Shown here one piece after another: positions 1-10,544 of a stretch of 30,000 bases of DNA. The stretch comes from Cristatella mucedo (taxonomy: Eukaryota > Bryozoa > Phylactolaemata > Cristatellidae): the NCBI GenBank assembly GCA_009760855.2, contig WPIO01000013.1:7230001-7260000 (forward strand), in the 5' to 3' direction. The notes beneath the pieces were generated by a model. The model made no database searches, was not told where the DNA came from, and saw only the letters and a list, made by a program, of their open reading frames with translations. Made by a program: the position numbers and the translations under genes. Numbering within the stretch: position 1 is the stretch's first letter; the number at the start of each line of letters is the position of its first letter.

Positions 1-720
1 GGGCGCGGTCAGGCCGGCGGCAGGTGGGTTGATGGAAGGGAGGCGGGTGGCGGGTGGCACGCTGCCTGACGCGGCGGCTGCGGTGAGCCGCCCGCGAGGC
101 AGCTCGATTTCAGCAGGCGGCGCTCGCGCTACCGTTTCGGCGGCGGTGGCGGCGGAGGCGGACTCGCTGCGGAGGCCAGCGAGTGCGCGTCCGCCTCAAC
201 GGCGGCGGCTCGGGGCGCGCACCGACAGCCGGCGAGGCGTACTCCGGTCAGCGGAGAGGGTTCCGCAATACGACGAACGGCCGCGAACCGCGGCACCGCC
301 ACCGCGGATGGGCGCGAGCGGCGGCGGCGCGGCATTCAACCGGCGACTGAGTCAGGCGTCTTTCTGCCGGCTGTTGCTGCAGCGCTTCGCACGACAATAA
401 GCCGCGGCGAGTTACGGTTATTATGGCGGCGACTGTAACAAGGCGACCGCACCTGAGCCGCTACCGAGCTGACCGCGATCCACCTGCACTGGAGAGCGCG
501 CTAGCGAGGGCTGGCCCGCGCCCGCGCGTCCCCTGCTTCCAGACAGACGCCCGCCGGGCCGGCGAGTGCGCTCGCTGCTCGCTGTTTGCGCACGTCGATC
601 TGCAGAGCGTTTCCTAGAGCAGACGAGTAAATAGCTGGAGCCAGCGACGCCGCGCAGAAGAAAGAGGGCACGGTCGTGCAGCGCTTACGGCTGCGGTAGG
701 GCGTGCTTCAAGCTTCGCAG
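1..720. other. CpG-rich block without recognisable gene
   Basis: Very G+C- and CpG-rich sequence with many GGCGGC and CGCGC stretches. Open frames occur on both strands, but their translations are Arg/Ala/Pro-rich low-complexity protein, which is what random GC-rich DNA gives. No domain, splice-supported exon or RNA gene was recognised. It could be an unmethylated CpG island beside a promoter lying left of the window, but nothing here shows a transcript. Confidence 0.5.
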
Positions 721-1071
721 CGGCACCTGTTTGTACCTGTCCGCTTGTGCACAGACAGGGTCTCATTCGATGCAGCGGATTCATTTTGAGCCTTTTCAAG
801 AAGCGGTGCGCACGAACGAGCTACCACGCGGAAGTGGCTACTTATTTTCGCAAAAAAACCTTCGGAGTGCACAAGAAAAGTCGTGTCAGTTCGCAATGCA
901 GGACTTCAGATTAGACGTGCCCAAAAGAAAAGCGTCGTATCTCGTATAAGCGAAAAAGCGATATATATATCTATGTGAGGACAGATTGGCGGGACGTCAA
1001 GCGCTAATGCTCTCCGCTGGCTGTCCGGAAAGCTGCGTCTGGCCACAAGCGGAAGTCCGCAATTTGCACAG

Positions 1072-1116
1072 ACGTTAGAGAGAGAGAGAGAAGGGGAAAG
1101 AGAAAGAGAGAGAGAA

Positions 1117-1210
<94 letters not shown>
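1072..1210. repeat. (GA)n microsatellite
   Basis: About 140 bases of GA dinucleotides with a few GAAA and GGGA interruptions in the first half and a nearly perfect second half. All purine on the plus strand. The Ser/Leu-repeat protein read from the minus strand is a product of the repeat, not a gene. Confidence 0.97.
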
Positions 1211-1214
<4 letters not shown>

Positions 1215-1357
1215 GCTCGGAGGATTTTTAGCCGGACAGCTCTTCACTTGCAATACTTGGGCGAGGACGTATTTCGCAACGTACAAGACGTGGCCCAACG
1301 TGGACGAAAAGTTTTTATCGTTGAACTAGTTTTAATGATATCATACAGAATATGGAA

Positions 1358-1388
1358 ATAAATAAAAATGATTCACTTGTATAGCGTC
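1358..1388 (-). mobile_element. SINE-1 copy, detached 3' tail
   Basis: Read on the minus strand this is GACGCTATACAAGTGAATC followed by A/T-rich repeats. It matches the end of the plus-strand SINE copies at 4035-4047 and 7829-7850 (GGCGCTATACAA). It is the missing 3' end of the SINE body at 3182-3306; LINE copy 1 lies between the two parts. The first Met of the RT frame (1368) falls in this SINE tail, so it is not the element's own start. Confidence 0.8.
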
Positions 1389-1394
1389 ATAAAG

Positions 1395-2943
1395 TTCGTA
1401 TCTCAATCAAAGAAGACAACTAGTCCTCTGGACCCTATTCCCACTGTCCTGCTCCTACGTTGCATTGATCTGCTGCTGCCATGCATAACTAACATAATTA
1501 ATATGTCATTAGCCTCAGGTCATGTCCCAGCACCTTTCAAAAAAGCTGTAGTCAGGCCACTTCTCAAGAAAGCTACACTAGACCGAGAGAATTTGAGCAA
1601 CTACCGCCCAGTTTCCCTTCTACCATTCCTATCAAAGACACTCAAACGGGTCGTGGCGGACCAGCTGAACTCTTATATCGAAACCTCACACCTTGCTAGT
1701 AAGTTCCAGTCTGGCTTTAGAGCTAATCACTCCACAGAGTCAGCATTGCTTCGGGTATACAACGACCTATTTAGGAATGCAGACATGGGTAGAGTGTCTC
1801 TGCTTGTTTTGCTCGATCTTTCGGCAGCTTTTGACACCAACGATCACAAAGTTCTTCTAGAGCGCCTCTCGTCTCGCCTGGGCATCACTGGCACTGCTCT
1901 GCAGTGGTTCAGGTCCTATCTCAGTGGGAGACTCCAGAGTATTGACGTGAATGGACAAAGATCATCCGAAGTACCTCTGAAATATGGAGTACCTCAGGGC
2001 TCAGTGCTAGGTCCAGTTCTTTTCACGGTTTATACTCTGCCTCTTGCTGATGTGATTGCCAAGCACAATCTAGGCTTTCACTTCTATGCGGATGACACTC
2101 AGTTGTACCTTTGCTTTGATCCCTCCCAGCCTTCGAGCACCTCAAATTCTCTCAACTCACTTGCTGCATGCATTGATGACATCCGCACATGGATGGCAGC
2201 AAATTTTCTAAAACTAAACGATGATAAAACTAACTTACTTGTTATGGGAAAACCCAGTGTGATTCACAAATTGGAAAGGCTGACGCTCAAAATTTGCTCT
2301 GCCAGCATATCTCCAGTTGAATCAGCTCGAAATCTAGGTGTCATATTCCAAAGCGACTTCTCGTTAGACGACCATATCAGCTCCACAGTCAAATCCGCCT
2401 ATTTTCAGCTTCATAACATTGCTAAAATTCGGGCTTGTTTAGATAAATATACCACATCTAAGTTGGTCCATGCATTCGTGACATCCCGTCTCGACTTCTG
2501 CAACTCACTGCTTACTGGCCTACCAGCATGTGCGATCAGGCGATTGCAGCTGGTGCAAAACTCTGCAGCTAGACTTGTCTGTCGTGAGCGTCGCAGTTGC
2601 CACTCCACTTCTCGCCGACCTGCACTGGCTACCAGTCAAGCAATGGATTGACTTCAAGGTTTTGTCGCTCACTTTTAGGTCCCTTCATCCTATGGCTCCA
2701 GCTTATCTTTCAGATATACTACCCCATCAGGCAAAGCATCGTACCACTCGCTTTTCGGAATCCAACAGTCTAGAAATACCTCGTACAAACCTTAAATCCT
2801 TTGGAGACCGTGCATTTAGTTTATATGCTCCCAAAGCCTGGAACTCCCTCCCGACCTGCGTCAGAACATCCCCCAACCTGACCACATTTAAAAGGAACCT
2901 AAAAACACACCTATTTAGGACAGCATTTAGCGGGTCCCTGTGA
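1395..2943 (+). pseudogene. LINE reverse transcriptase (ORF2 fragment), frameshifted
   Basis: Codes for the RT of a CR1/L2-type LINE, the enzyme that copies element RNA into DNA at a nicked target. The frame is open from 1368 (numbering from that Met) to 2651. It holds the NYRPVSLLP and QSGFRANHSTESAL blocks, motif A LLDLSAAFDT with Asp150, motif B GVPQGSVLGP, motif C FYADD at residues 239-243, motif D LNDDKTNLLVMG, and the downstream RLDFCNSLLTGLP and SAARLVCR blocks. Near 2601 five bases present in the copy at 22233-22240 are missing, so LHWLPV and the C-terminus (ending TAFSGSL, stop at 2941-2943) continue in another frame that is open from 2530. The usual AFDTVDH reads AFDTNDH. All catalytic Asp residues remain, but no endonuclease or N-terminus is present, so this copy is dead. 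Confidence 0.93.
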
Positions 2944-3176
2944 TTCGTCCTTGGTGTGCTTATGCGTGCTGACACTGCATGCTGCCACTAACCACATTTG
3001 CATGCTGACCCTGTGCATGTCACCCCTAACCATGTTATTCATGTTGTTTGTTTATCAAGCATGAATTTACTCACCACTCAATTGCATTTCCCTTTGCAGC
3101 AAATGTGAAGCGCCTAGATAGAGATTGAGTTCTCTGGGGGCGCTTTATCAAGTGAATTATTATTATTATTATTATT
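1395..3176 (+). mobile_element. CR1/L2-type LINE, copy 1, 5'-truncated
   Basis: A non-LTR retrotransposon copy beginning just before the RT domain, at codons equivalent to FVSQSKKTTSPLDPIPT, so the endonuclease part is absent. It runs through the whole RT and C-terminal region, a ~210-base 3' UTR (2944-3155) ending in a GCGCCTAGA...GGGGGCGCTTTATCAAGTG stem, and an (ATT)n tail. Short direct repeats ATAAAG (1389-1394) and ATAAG (3177-3181) flank it and fit a target-site duplication. 5' truncation and a short 3' repeat tail are typical of target-primed reverse transcription. The closest relative in the window is the copy at 21747-22819. Confidence 0.92.
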
Positions 3177-3181
3177 ATAAG

Positions 3182-3306
3182 TGAGCTGAATCTCTATCGA
3201 GACGCTTGACATGTAGCACATGGCTCGAGCTCACGACCTCGATAGCCAGACGTGATCACCTTGACCTTGGTCGTTTGAGGCGAGCACCCGCACCCCTGGG
3301 TTAAGC
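3182..3306 (-). mobile_element. SINE-1 copy, body, interrupted by LINE copy 1
   Basis: On the minus strand this reads from GGGTGCTCGCCTC through a B-box-like GAGCTCGAGCC (3222-3232) to AAGCGTCTCGATAGAGATTCAGCTCA. It matches the order and spacing of the SINE-1 copies at 3921 and 7709. The 3' end stops in the middle of the tail stem and resumes at 1388. Joining the two sides over the ATAAG target site gives a gap-free alignment with the copy at 3921-4047. Confidence 0.8.
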
Positions 3307-3920
3307 GAGGGCTAGAGCTTCAGCACTCGAGGTCGAGACTCGAATGAGCATGAGCTTTTCCTTTTTTTTCCAGCAGCGACAGCTGAAGGATCGAGAAGGA
3401 TCGAGAGCTGAAACCGCAGTTAGTTTTCTATAGAATATTGGGTCTTGTATTTTACAAAAACCGGTTAAAAAGCTCGTGCGTGCTATCGCAGGATGTGCGA
3501 CCTTAACGGCGACTCAGCTTTTCACAATTTCCTTGCAGGATTTTAGCAGGCGTGGCGACGGAGCCTAAATGAGGTTTCGCTTCACGAACTCCTGATAACC
3601 GTTTAGATTATGCATAATACAAAAAATGTCCTACCTTCACACTACATCGAAATTTTTGCACGCAGGAATTGGTGGTTGAGTGCACCGTCAAATTTAATCT
3701 AAATTGCACGCTTTCCAATCGGTCTGTCTGCGCGACAGCCACAAACGTTCGCTAGCATGCAAACGAATATATATTACGCATCGGATCCAGAAAAAGATAT
3801 TGGTTGCGGTGTGAAAATGTGTGCGAACAGACAGATCGCCCCTCGCGCTGCGGAGTCCCATCAGCTTTTCCCCCGTCCAGCACTCTGTCGATGAATGAGA
3901 AGGAGGCTCAGAAGAAGCGC
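3307..3920. other. Spacer, nothing recognised
   Basis: Moderately A+T-rich sequence between two SINE copies. It holds small direct repeats (GATCGAGAAGGATCGAGAG near 3390-3408) but no coding frame of note, no RNA gene and no further transposon piece that I can recognise. Confidence 0.5.
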
Positions 3921-4252
<332 letters not shown>

Positions 4253-4259
4253 GTTTAAA

Positions 4260-4889
4260 GATTTTGGAGCGTAGAGGCAGTAGGGATGAGATGAACTTTA
4301 AAGAGCTCGCCGTTCGCCGGCCCTCGCGCACTCCGCTACAATGGAGCGACGGAGGCTCACGGCTGCAGCCGACAGTCGACGGGCGGCCGGCGAACAGCGA
4401 GCGCTTCTTCCTCTCGGCCGCGGGTCGCCGTCCCACAATCGGGCTTGCTCGAGCCCGCATGCGCGCCGGTCGGCGCGCTGGTCGCGAGCGACGCCAGCGT
4501 AGCAACGAGCCGAAACGGAAGAGACTCGGCGCGACGACGGCGAGGAGACGGAGACGTCCTCAGAGCTGCGGCGGACAGAGACGGGCGCACATCGCTAGCC
4601 GCTAGCTCGGCCGCCGGCTCCCGACTGACGCCGCTGCAGGCCGCTGCGGACGCTGCAAATTGCACCGCCCGCTGCGACTGCGGCTGCGGCGGCCGAGTGC
4701 AGAGTCATTATTTCCGCGCTCCGAAATCGCGACTCGATCGGCCCTCGGCGTCGCTCTACTGCACCGTCGCGCGCGCGCGCCGCCCGCCCGCTCGCGGCGA
4801 CAGCGACGCGGGCTTCGCGCGCGCGCGAGTTCGTCGCTCGACGCCGCCTGCGTCCGCCCGCTGGTCGGCATCGGGGCCGCTCTGCGAGG
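4260..4889. other. CpG-rich block without recognisable gene
   Basis: G+C-rich sequence with CGCGCGCGCGC runs near 4769-4781 and 4817-4827. Several overlapping frames are open on both strands, but all give Arg/Ala/Ser-rich low-complexity protein. No domain, splice pattern or RNA gene was recognised. It may be CpG-island DNA. Confidence 0.45.
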
Positions 4890-4992
4890 GATAACGCACC
4901 TTTTACGACAAAGGTCGTGGGCTCGAGCGCTGCTGCATGTGTGCAGCGCCCGGATGAAGATGGAGTTCTCTTAGGGCGCTGCGCGAATGAAG
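4890..4992 (+). mobile_element. SINE-1 copy, diverged, 5'-truncated
   Basis: Contains GGTCGTGGGCTCGAGC (B-box region), then GCATGTGTGCAGCGCCCGGATGAAGATGGAGTTCTCTTAGGGCGCTGCGCGAATG, split here only by description, which matches the SINE-1 tail base for base at about three quarters of sites. The A-box end is missing or too diverged to see. Confidence 0.72.
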
Positions 4993-5082
4993 GACTTTAA
5001 TTAGTTTTGAAATTTAATTTTAGCCTCGTATAATGGACGTGGTGGAGCGGCGCCCTCGTCGTCGATCTAACCTTGTTATGGT

Positions 5083-5160
5083 TGTTGACACTGTCCACGT
5101 TACCACTAATCAGTTCAAATCATGCTTCCTTTGCAGCACAGGTAAAGTGCCTAGAAAGAG
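5083..5160 (+). mobile_element. LINE 3' UTR fragment
   Basis: TTGACACTGTCCACGTTACC...AATCATGCTTCCTTTGCAGCACAGGTAAAGTGCCTAGAAAGAG matches the 3' UTRs at 2970-3122 and, more closely, the decayed copy at 14954-15028. It stops before the second half of the tail stem and has no (ATT)n. Confidence 0.75.
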
Positions 5161-5311
5161 CCGCTCCGCGCAGACAGCAGCTCTGCTCGGCTGTACCGGC
5201 GATTCCGCGCAGAGCTCTCGGCCGCGCTCGCGCTACACCGACGCCATCTACGGCTCCCCGTAAAAGCCCTAGGCACCCAGCTTACGCGACCGCATCGCGT
5301 GGTGGCTGCCG

Positions 5312-5329
5312 CCCCCCCCCCCCCCCCCC
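5312..5329 (+). repeat. Poly-C run (18 C)
   Basis: Eighteen uninterrupted cytosines inside G+C-rich DNA. Long C/G runs also occur at 5889-5901 (13 G) and 10406-10421 (16 C). Lengths of such runs are prone to sequencing error. Confidence 0.95.
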
Positions 5330-5450
5330 GCGCTGAGGAAGCCGCCTGCTAAGAATAAATAGATTTTCCTCTATTAACCAAAATAAATCTGATTTCGCTC
5401 GCAGCGCGCACATCGATTCGGGAACCTGTTGCGGTTCGACCGTCGGCTTC

Positions 5451-5568
5451 GCGGGTGATGGACGAGAAGCAGGCGTCGGTGTCACGTGGTGCGATACCTT
5501 GCGGTCTGCGCGGGTGATGGACGCGAAGCAGGCATCGGTGTCACGTGGTGCGATGCCTTGCGGTAGCC
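5451..5568 (+). repeat. 59-bp tandem duplication with CACGTG boxes
   Basis: Two head-to-tail 59-base units (5451-5509, 5510-5568) starting GCGGGTGATGGACG and differing at about six positions. Each carries TCACGTGGT (CACGTG at 5483 and 5542). A third CACGTG follows at 5588 in a related GTCGGTATCCCG segment that itself occurs twice (5569 and 5613). Confidence 0.9.
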
Positions 5569-7240
5569 GTCGGTATCCCGCCAGTGTCACGTGGGAGCCG
5601 TCGGCATCGCGTCGTCGGTATCCCGACAGCCGTAAGCGCGCGTGGATAGCGAACCGCACGGTTCCTAACGTTCTATTCCTGTCAGCTTCTTGAATTTTCT
5701 CAGTAATTCGCCTGCAATTCGTATGCGCCGAACGATTCGCAACGCTCGCCAAGAATACAAGGACAGCTATTGCGGGGCAGAGCGGTGCGTTTATTGAGTG
5801 ACCCTAGGATTGGCGCGAGCTCGTGCGCTGGCGGAAGTGCCGAGGCTTCCCAATTTGTTTGTGGATGCGGGTGGCTCTGGCTCTCCGTGGGGGGGGGGGG
5901 GATGAAAGGGCGGAGGCAAAGCCGCCGTCAAGCTACGCTGCGCTTATAGTTCGCGAGGTCACAGTGGTGCCGACTAAGCAAAGCTGCGCACGACGGCGTG
6001 GCGCGAAGTCGCAAAACTCGACGAAGCGCCGACGTACGGCATCGGTCGTCCGTCGCGCTGTCGTAGGTCGAAGGCGTAGGCGCCACTCATTTAGTCAGCA
6101 GCCGCAGCTGTCGCCCGGACTCTGGCCACTCGCCGGCGTCGCTGAAGGATCGCGCGCGGGCGTGCCGCCCGCTAGCGGCTGCGCGGCGAGCGTCGGTCGA
6201 GTAAGAGAATTTTCGAGCGTAGCTCGTCGCCAGCCGGCTTCCGGCGCCGCCGGCGGGCGAGGGACGCGCGCGTCGAATCGTTTCCTTGTTATTTGGCAGC
6301 GGGCGCTCCGGGCTGCGTGAGCGCCGCGCAGCCTTGTCGGTGCGCCCGCGGCGTCCAGGTAGCGGCGGCGAGCGCTCCGCTGCCGCCTCCTGAGCGGCGC
6401 TGCCTCATCGTTCTCCCAGCGATTCGCTTCGAAATGCGGCAGCCGCTTACGCTATCGATTAAGTCACCCGCTTTGCCGGCCCAGCCCCGCGAGATGCACT
6501 CGCCCTGGCCGGATGGACGGACGGATGGACGTTCTCACTTGACTGCGCCGATTTCAATCTCGGGCTTGGCTCGAGCTCGTGTGCTCGGCTGTGCCGCAGC
6601 GAGCGCGAGTGCGTCGAGATCGAGGCCAGCGTCGGCAGCTCCTGGCCGTTAGCTGCTGGCGCGGCTGCGAGCAATGCGCGCGAGATATTGCGGCACGCCT
6701 GGAAGCCGCGCCCGGGTTCAACTCGGCGGACGATTGGCCCGCTTTCAGGCGATCGGCTCGTGTCGGTCAAGTTCAAGCGCGGGTCAATTGCAGCGCTTAG
6801 CCTCGACGCCGCTGCTAACGAGACCTGTCAGTCAAACCAGCTGCAGCCTTCTAAGAATAAGAAGGCGGGGGAATTGCATATACGAACGCCTAGGCAGCGG
6901 CTAAAATGCAATTAGGGAGTCGGCGATGGAAGTCATGTAGGCAGGGTTAGCTCGCTCGCGAAAAGACTCGGGAAGTGGAGGGCGACGCTCGAGACCGGTC
7001 GCTCCCTCTCATTGAGCGACGATTCTCGAAGCTACGATGGCGCCCGCACGCGGCTCGGATCGGCGTATCGCGGGTTCGGCGTAGCTTGCAAGCTGCTTGC
7101 ACCGCCGCGGCGACACTTCGAGCGGCGGCGCTGCGATGTCGTCTCGTGCGCTGCTCTCCTGCCCACGTGTTTGCGAACGTCGATCGGAGCTGGCACCGCC
7201 GAGCGACCGCGACTGTCACAGCCAGGCTGCTTTTCGCGAG
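5569..7240. other. CpG-rich region without recognisable gene
   Basis: Long G+C- and CpG-rich stretch with a 13-G run at 5889-5901 and a small GGAC/GGAT repeat at 6511-6531. The translations seen in it are low-complexity Arg/Ala/Ser protein with no recognised family, and different frames are equally open. A CpG-island promoter region is possible but unproven. Confidence 0.45.
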
Positions 7241-7394
7241 CTCGCACAGATCCGAAGGCTCGCACAGATCCGAAGGCTCGCACAGATCCGAAGGCTCGCA
7301 CAGATCCGAAGGCTCGCACAGATCCGAAGGCTCGCACAGATCCGAAGGCTCGCACAGATCCGAAGGCTCGCACAGATCCGAAGGCTCGCACAGA
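7241..7394 (+). repeat. 18-bp minisatellite, 8 copies plus part
   Basis: Eight perfect tandem copies of CTCGCACAGATCCGAAGG followed by a partial ninth (7385-7394). Because 18 is a multiple of three and the unit has no stop, all plus frames and at least one minus frame stay open, giving hexapeptide repeats such as ARTDPK or SHRSEG. The perfect identity suggests recent expansion. I do not think it is coding. Confidence 0.96.
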
Positions 7395-7536
7395 CGAGTG
7401 CTTACGTTTGCCGACCGACCGGCAACGGTGCTTCGTCGGTGGCGCGTCCGAATGGCGGAATAGCCGTATGCACTTTTTGACAGCGCTTCAAAAAAGAAGT
7501 TTCTTTGGTTGGCAGCATTGCAGCATTGGTCGACGG

Positions 7537-7680
7537 CTGTTGGTCCCCCGTCTCAGCCCAGGTGCTAGGCGCTCTCGAACTTTGCGAGCACCTAGCTGGC
7601 GGGTTCGAGTCCAGCAGTGGGCAATTGCCCTGTGCCTACTGCAAGCGATAGCCGCTAACGTTCACCTGCCGCAAATGTTC
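7537..7680 (+). mobile_element. SINE-2 copy, tRNA-derived
   Basis: A perfect B-box-like GGTTCGAGTCC at 7602-7612 follows a tRNA-like segment with an AGGTGCT...AGCACCT inverted repeat (7560-7592). Downstream, AGCAGTGGGCAATTGCCC and CTACTGCAAGCGATAGCC match the copies at 10310-10435 and 23125-23355. A real tRNA is unlikely: the arms do not fold into a full cloverleaf that I can draw. Confidence 0.6.
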
Positions 7681-7708
7681 TCGTGCACGGGCTTCCTGTG
7701 CACTGCCG

Positions 7709-7850
7709 AGCTGGTTTGGTCCAGCGGTTCAGGTGCTCGCCCCACCAAGGTTATTCTGGCTGAGGTCGTGGGATCGAGCCCCGAGGCATATGTGAAGCAC
7801 CTGAGTAGAGATTAAGTTCTCTTGCGGCGCTATACAAATGAATTATTTCA
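7709..7850 (+). mobile_element. SINE-1 copy, near full length
   Basis: A-box-like TGGTCCAGCGGTTC at 7717-7730 and B-box-like GGATCGAGCCC at 7771-7781, then the LINE-like tail GTGAAGCACCTGAGTAGAGATTAAG...CTTGCGGCGCTATACAAATG to about 7840 and a degenerate ATTT-rich end. Aligns over its whole length with the copy at 3921-4047. The two retrotransposons at 7537 and 7709 lie one after the other on the same strand. Confidence 0.85.
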
Positions 7851-7904
7851 TTCTATTCTTGCGTAATCGAAAAAAATTCGATCGCAGAGAAAAGTTCTTA
7901 AGCT

Positions 7905-8300
7905 GACCCATAAGGCCCCGCCACGGCTTGGTCCCCTGCACACCTAGCTGAACTGCTACACCAGTTTCAGCCCCTTCGTGCCCCCAGGTTCTCTGCGGAA
8001 AATAAACAAGCCGTTCCATTTCTCCGCTTAAAGGCCGTTGGCGACAGAAGCTTTTGCTCAGGCGGTCCTAGACTGTAGAGCTCACGTCCACAATTCTTGC
8101 ACAGCGACGTCTACTCCACTGCTGCCGACTATGGGCCATCCTTTTCAGCGGTCCTGAGCTTCAACTTCCATGCTACTCACTACCTCAACTGCCATCCTGA
8201 CTCTGCTATGCTTCTCACTTTTCCTTTGTTGCGTGAGATGAAGTCTGTTGGCTGCCGAATGCTTACTGAAAGCCGCTTAGGCTTCGAGGGTGCTATAGAA
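7905..8300 (+). pseudogene. Old LINE C-terminus and tail, different subfamily
   Basis: A decayed C-terminal part of a CR1/L2-type LINE protein. APPRLGP at 7911 shifts frame into HLAELLHQFQPLRAPRFSAE (about 7940-8000), then LRLKAVGDRSF and GGPRL, where the Trp of the usual PRLWNSLP is a TAG stop (about 8069). The end at about 8265-8300 (GAAAGCCGCTTAGGCTTCGAGGGTGCTATAG, given in parts) looks like an L2-type 3' stem. Wording such as HQFQPLRAPRFSAE differs from the main LINE family here, so it is a separate, older subfamily. Confidence 0.65.
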
Positions 8301-9070
8301 AACTCTCTTGCGTAACACTCACATAGTCTCTGTGGCTTTGTAGAATTGCAGACAGAGATACATTAAATTGCATTACGTCGACTGCACCGCCGCGGCGGCT
8401 CGCACACTTCAGCAGTTATTGCCTTCGCATTTATTTGAGGTATCCCGAGTCATTAGCCTCCGAGAGGCGCGTCGTCGCCATCGGAAGCTGTCGCGTGACG
8501 GCATCGAAAGAGCGTTTTAAGTTGTCCTCAAGTCCGGAGCGCAATAACCTGCAAAAAGAGACGCCTTGACGCAGCCTTGGCCTCACAATACAGGAACTAC
8601 AGAGAGCCAGATCGCCGAAAAGTGCTGTGAACGAGTACGTTGTCGGCTGTTGTCTATCGCGTTTTTAATAAAAGTAACTCTTACCCGCGCATCTTTTCAC
8701 AAGCCAACTTCGTGCGCAAAATAGTACTGCGACATCGCTTGGAGGTCTGAATGCGTGAGAATTATGTTTTTTTTTTATGAAACTTTCGCTAACTGACAAA
8801 TGTATCTGTTGGACGTGCTATGCGCGCGCCTTCGTAAAAAGCTGGCAGACGACGGCTGCACCGGATATCCTGAGCGATCTGCCCCGTTTAATCTTGAATG
8901 AAGCACTATCTAGGTCAAGGTCTCCGAGTTCTACCTCGGCAGGTTCATCTTCGCAGTAAGATGTTTGCTTACACGCAAGTGCTGGCTGCTTTTACCGCAT
9001 ACTCGTGGCCCGTTTTGTAAGGTTGACACGACGCGCTGCTCTCCTAATGCCCATGAGCCGTCGGACATGT
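8301..9070. other. Spacer, nothing recognised
   Basis: Mixed-composition DNA. There is a 10-T run near 8767 and an AATAAA at about 8668, but no coding frame, RNA gene or transposon that I can recognise. Confidence 0.5.
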
Positions 9071-9072
9071 TT

Positions 9073-10309
<1,237 letters not shown>

Positions 10310-10435
10310 AGCGGCCACCAACCCGGCTCTTAGCCGACCGTAAACAATTGCCAGCTGCAGGACTCGAACCTGCGACCTTGGTCATGAAATGGAAGCACCT
10401 TCTGGCCCCCCCCCCCCCCCCGCTAAGACCTGAGT
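10310..10435 (-). mobile_element. SINE-2 copy
   Basis: On the minus strand: GGTCTTAGC, a run of G, then CCAGAAGGTGCTTCCATTTC, ACCAAGGTCGCAGGTTCGAGTCC (B-box-like, 10360-10370) and TGCAGCTGGCAATTG. The last part matches AGCAGTGGGCAATTG in the copy at 7537. The 16-C run at 10406-10421 lies in the tRNA-like head. It could be mistaken for a tRNA gene, but the G run and poor arm pairing argue against that. Confidence 0.6.
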
Positions 10436-10544
10436 GTACCTACGTATATATCAAGAGAGACTCCCTCTTTTAAGAGAGCTTTAGCCAAACGACTGCCTCA
10501 TCAAAAACTTATTTCATTTAATTGTTAGGTGACTTCGAAAGCCA

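Noticed and set aside
1072-1210. Idea that the GA tracts at 1.1 and 9.1 kb also arose inside LINE tails, like the one at 29.5 kb
   Set aside because: Their flanks (ATTGGCTCGGAGG; GATGGAGCACAACTCG) do not match the tail stem beyond a few bases.
7241-7394. CRISPR array
   Set aside because: The 18-base units are directly adjacent with no unique spacers and the DNA is eukaryotic; it is a minisatellite.
7602-7612. B-box-like GGTTCGAGTCC as a sign of a tRNA gene (also 10360 and 23221)
   Set aside because: No cloverleaf with seven-base acceptor and five-base anticodon stems could be drawn, and shared flanking sequence shows a SINE family instead.
7012-7815. 267-codon plus-strand frame with ARTDPK repeats
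   Set aside because: The middle is the 18-bp minisatellite and the end runs through SINE-2 and SINE-1, so it is not a protein gene.
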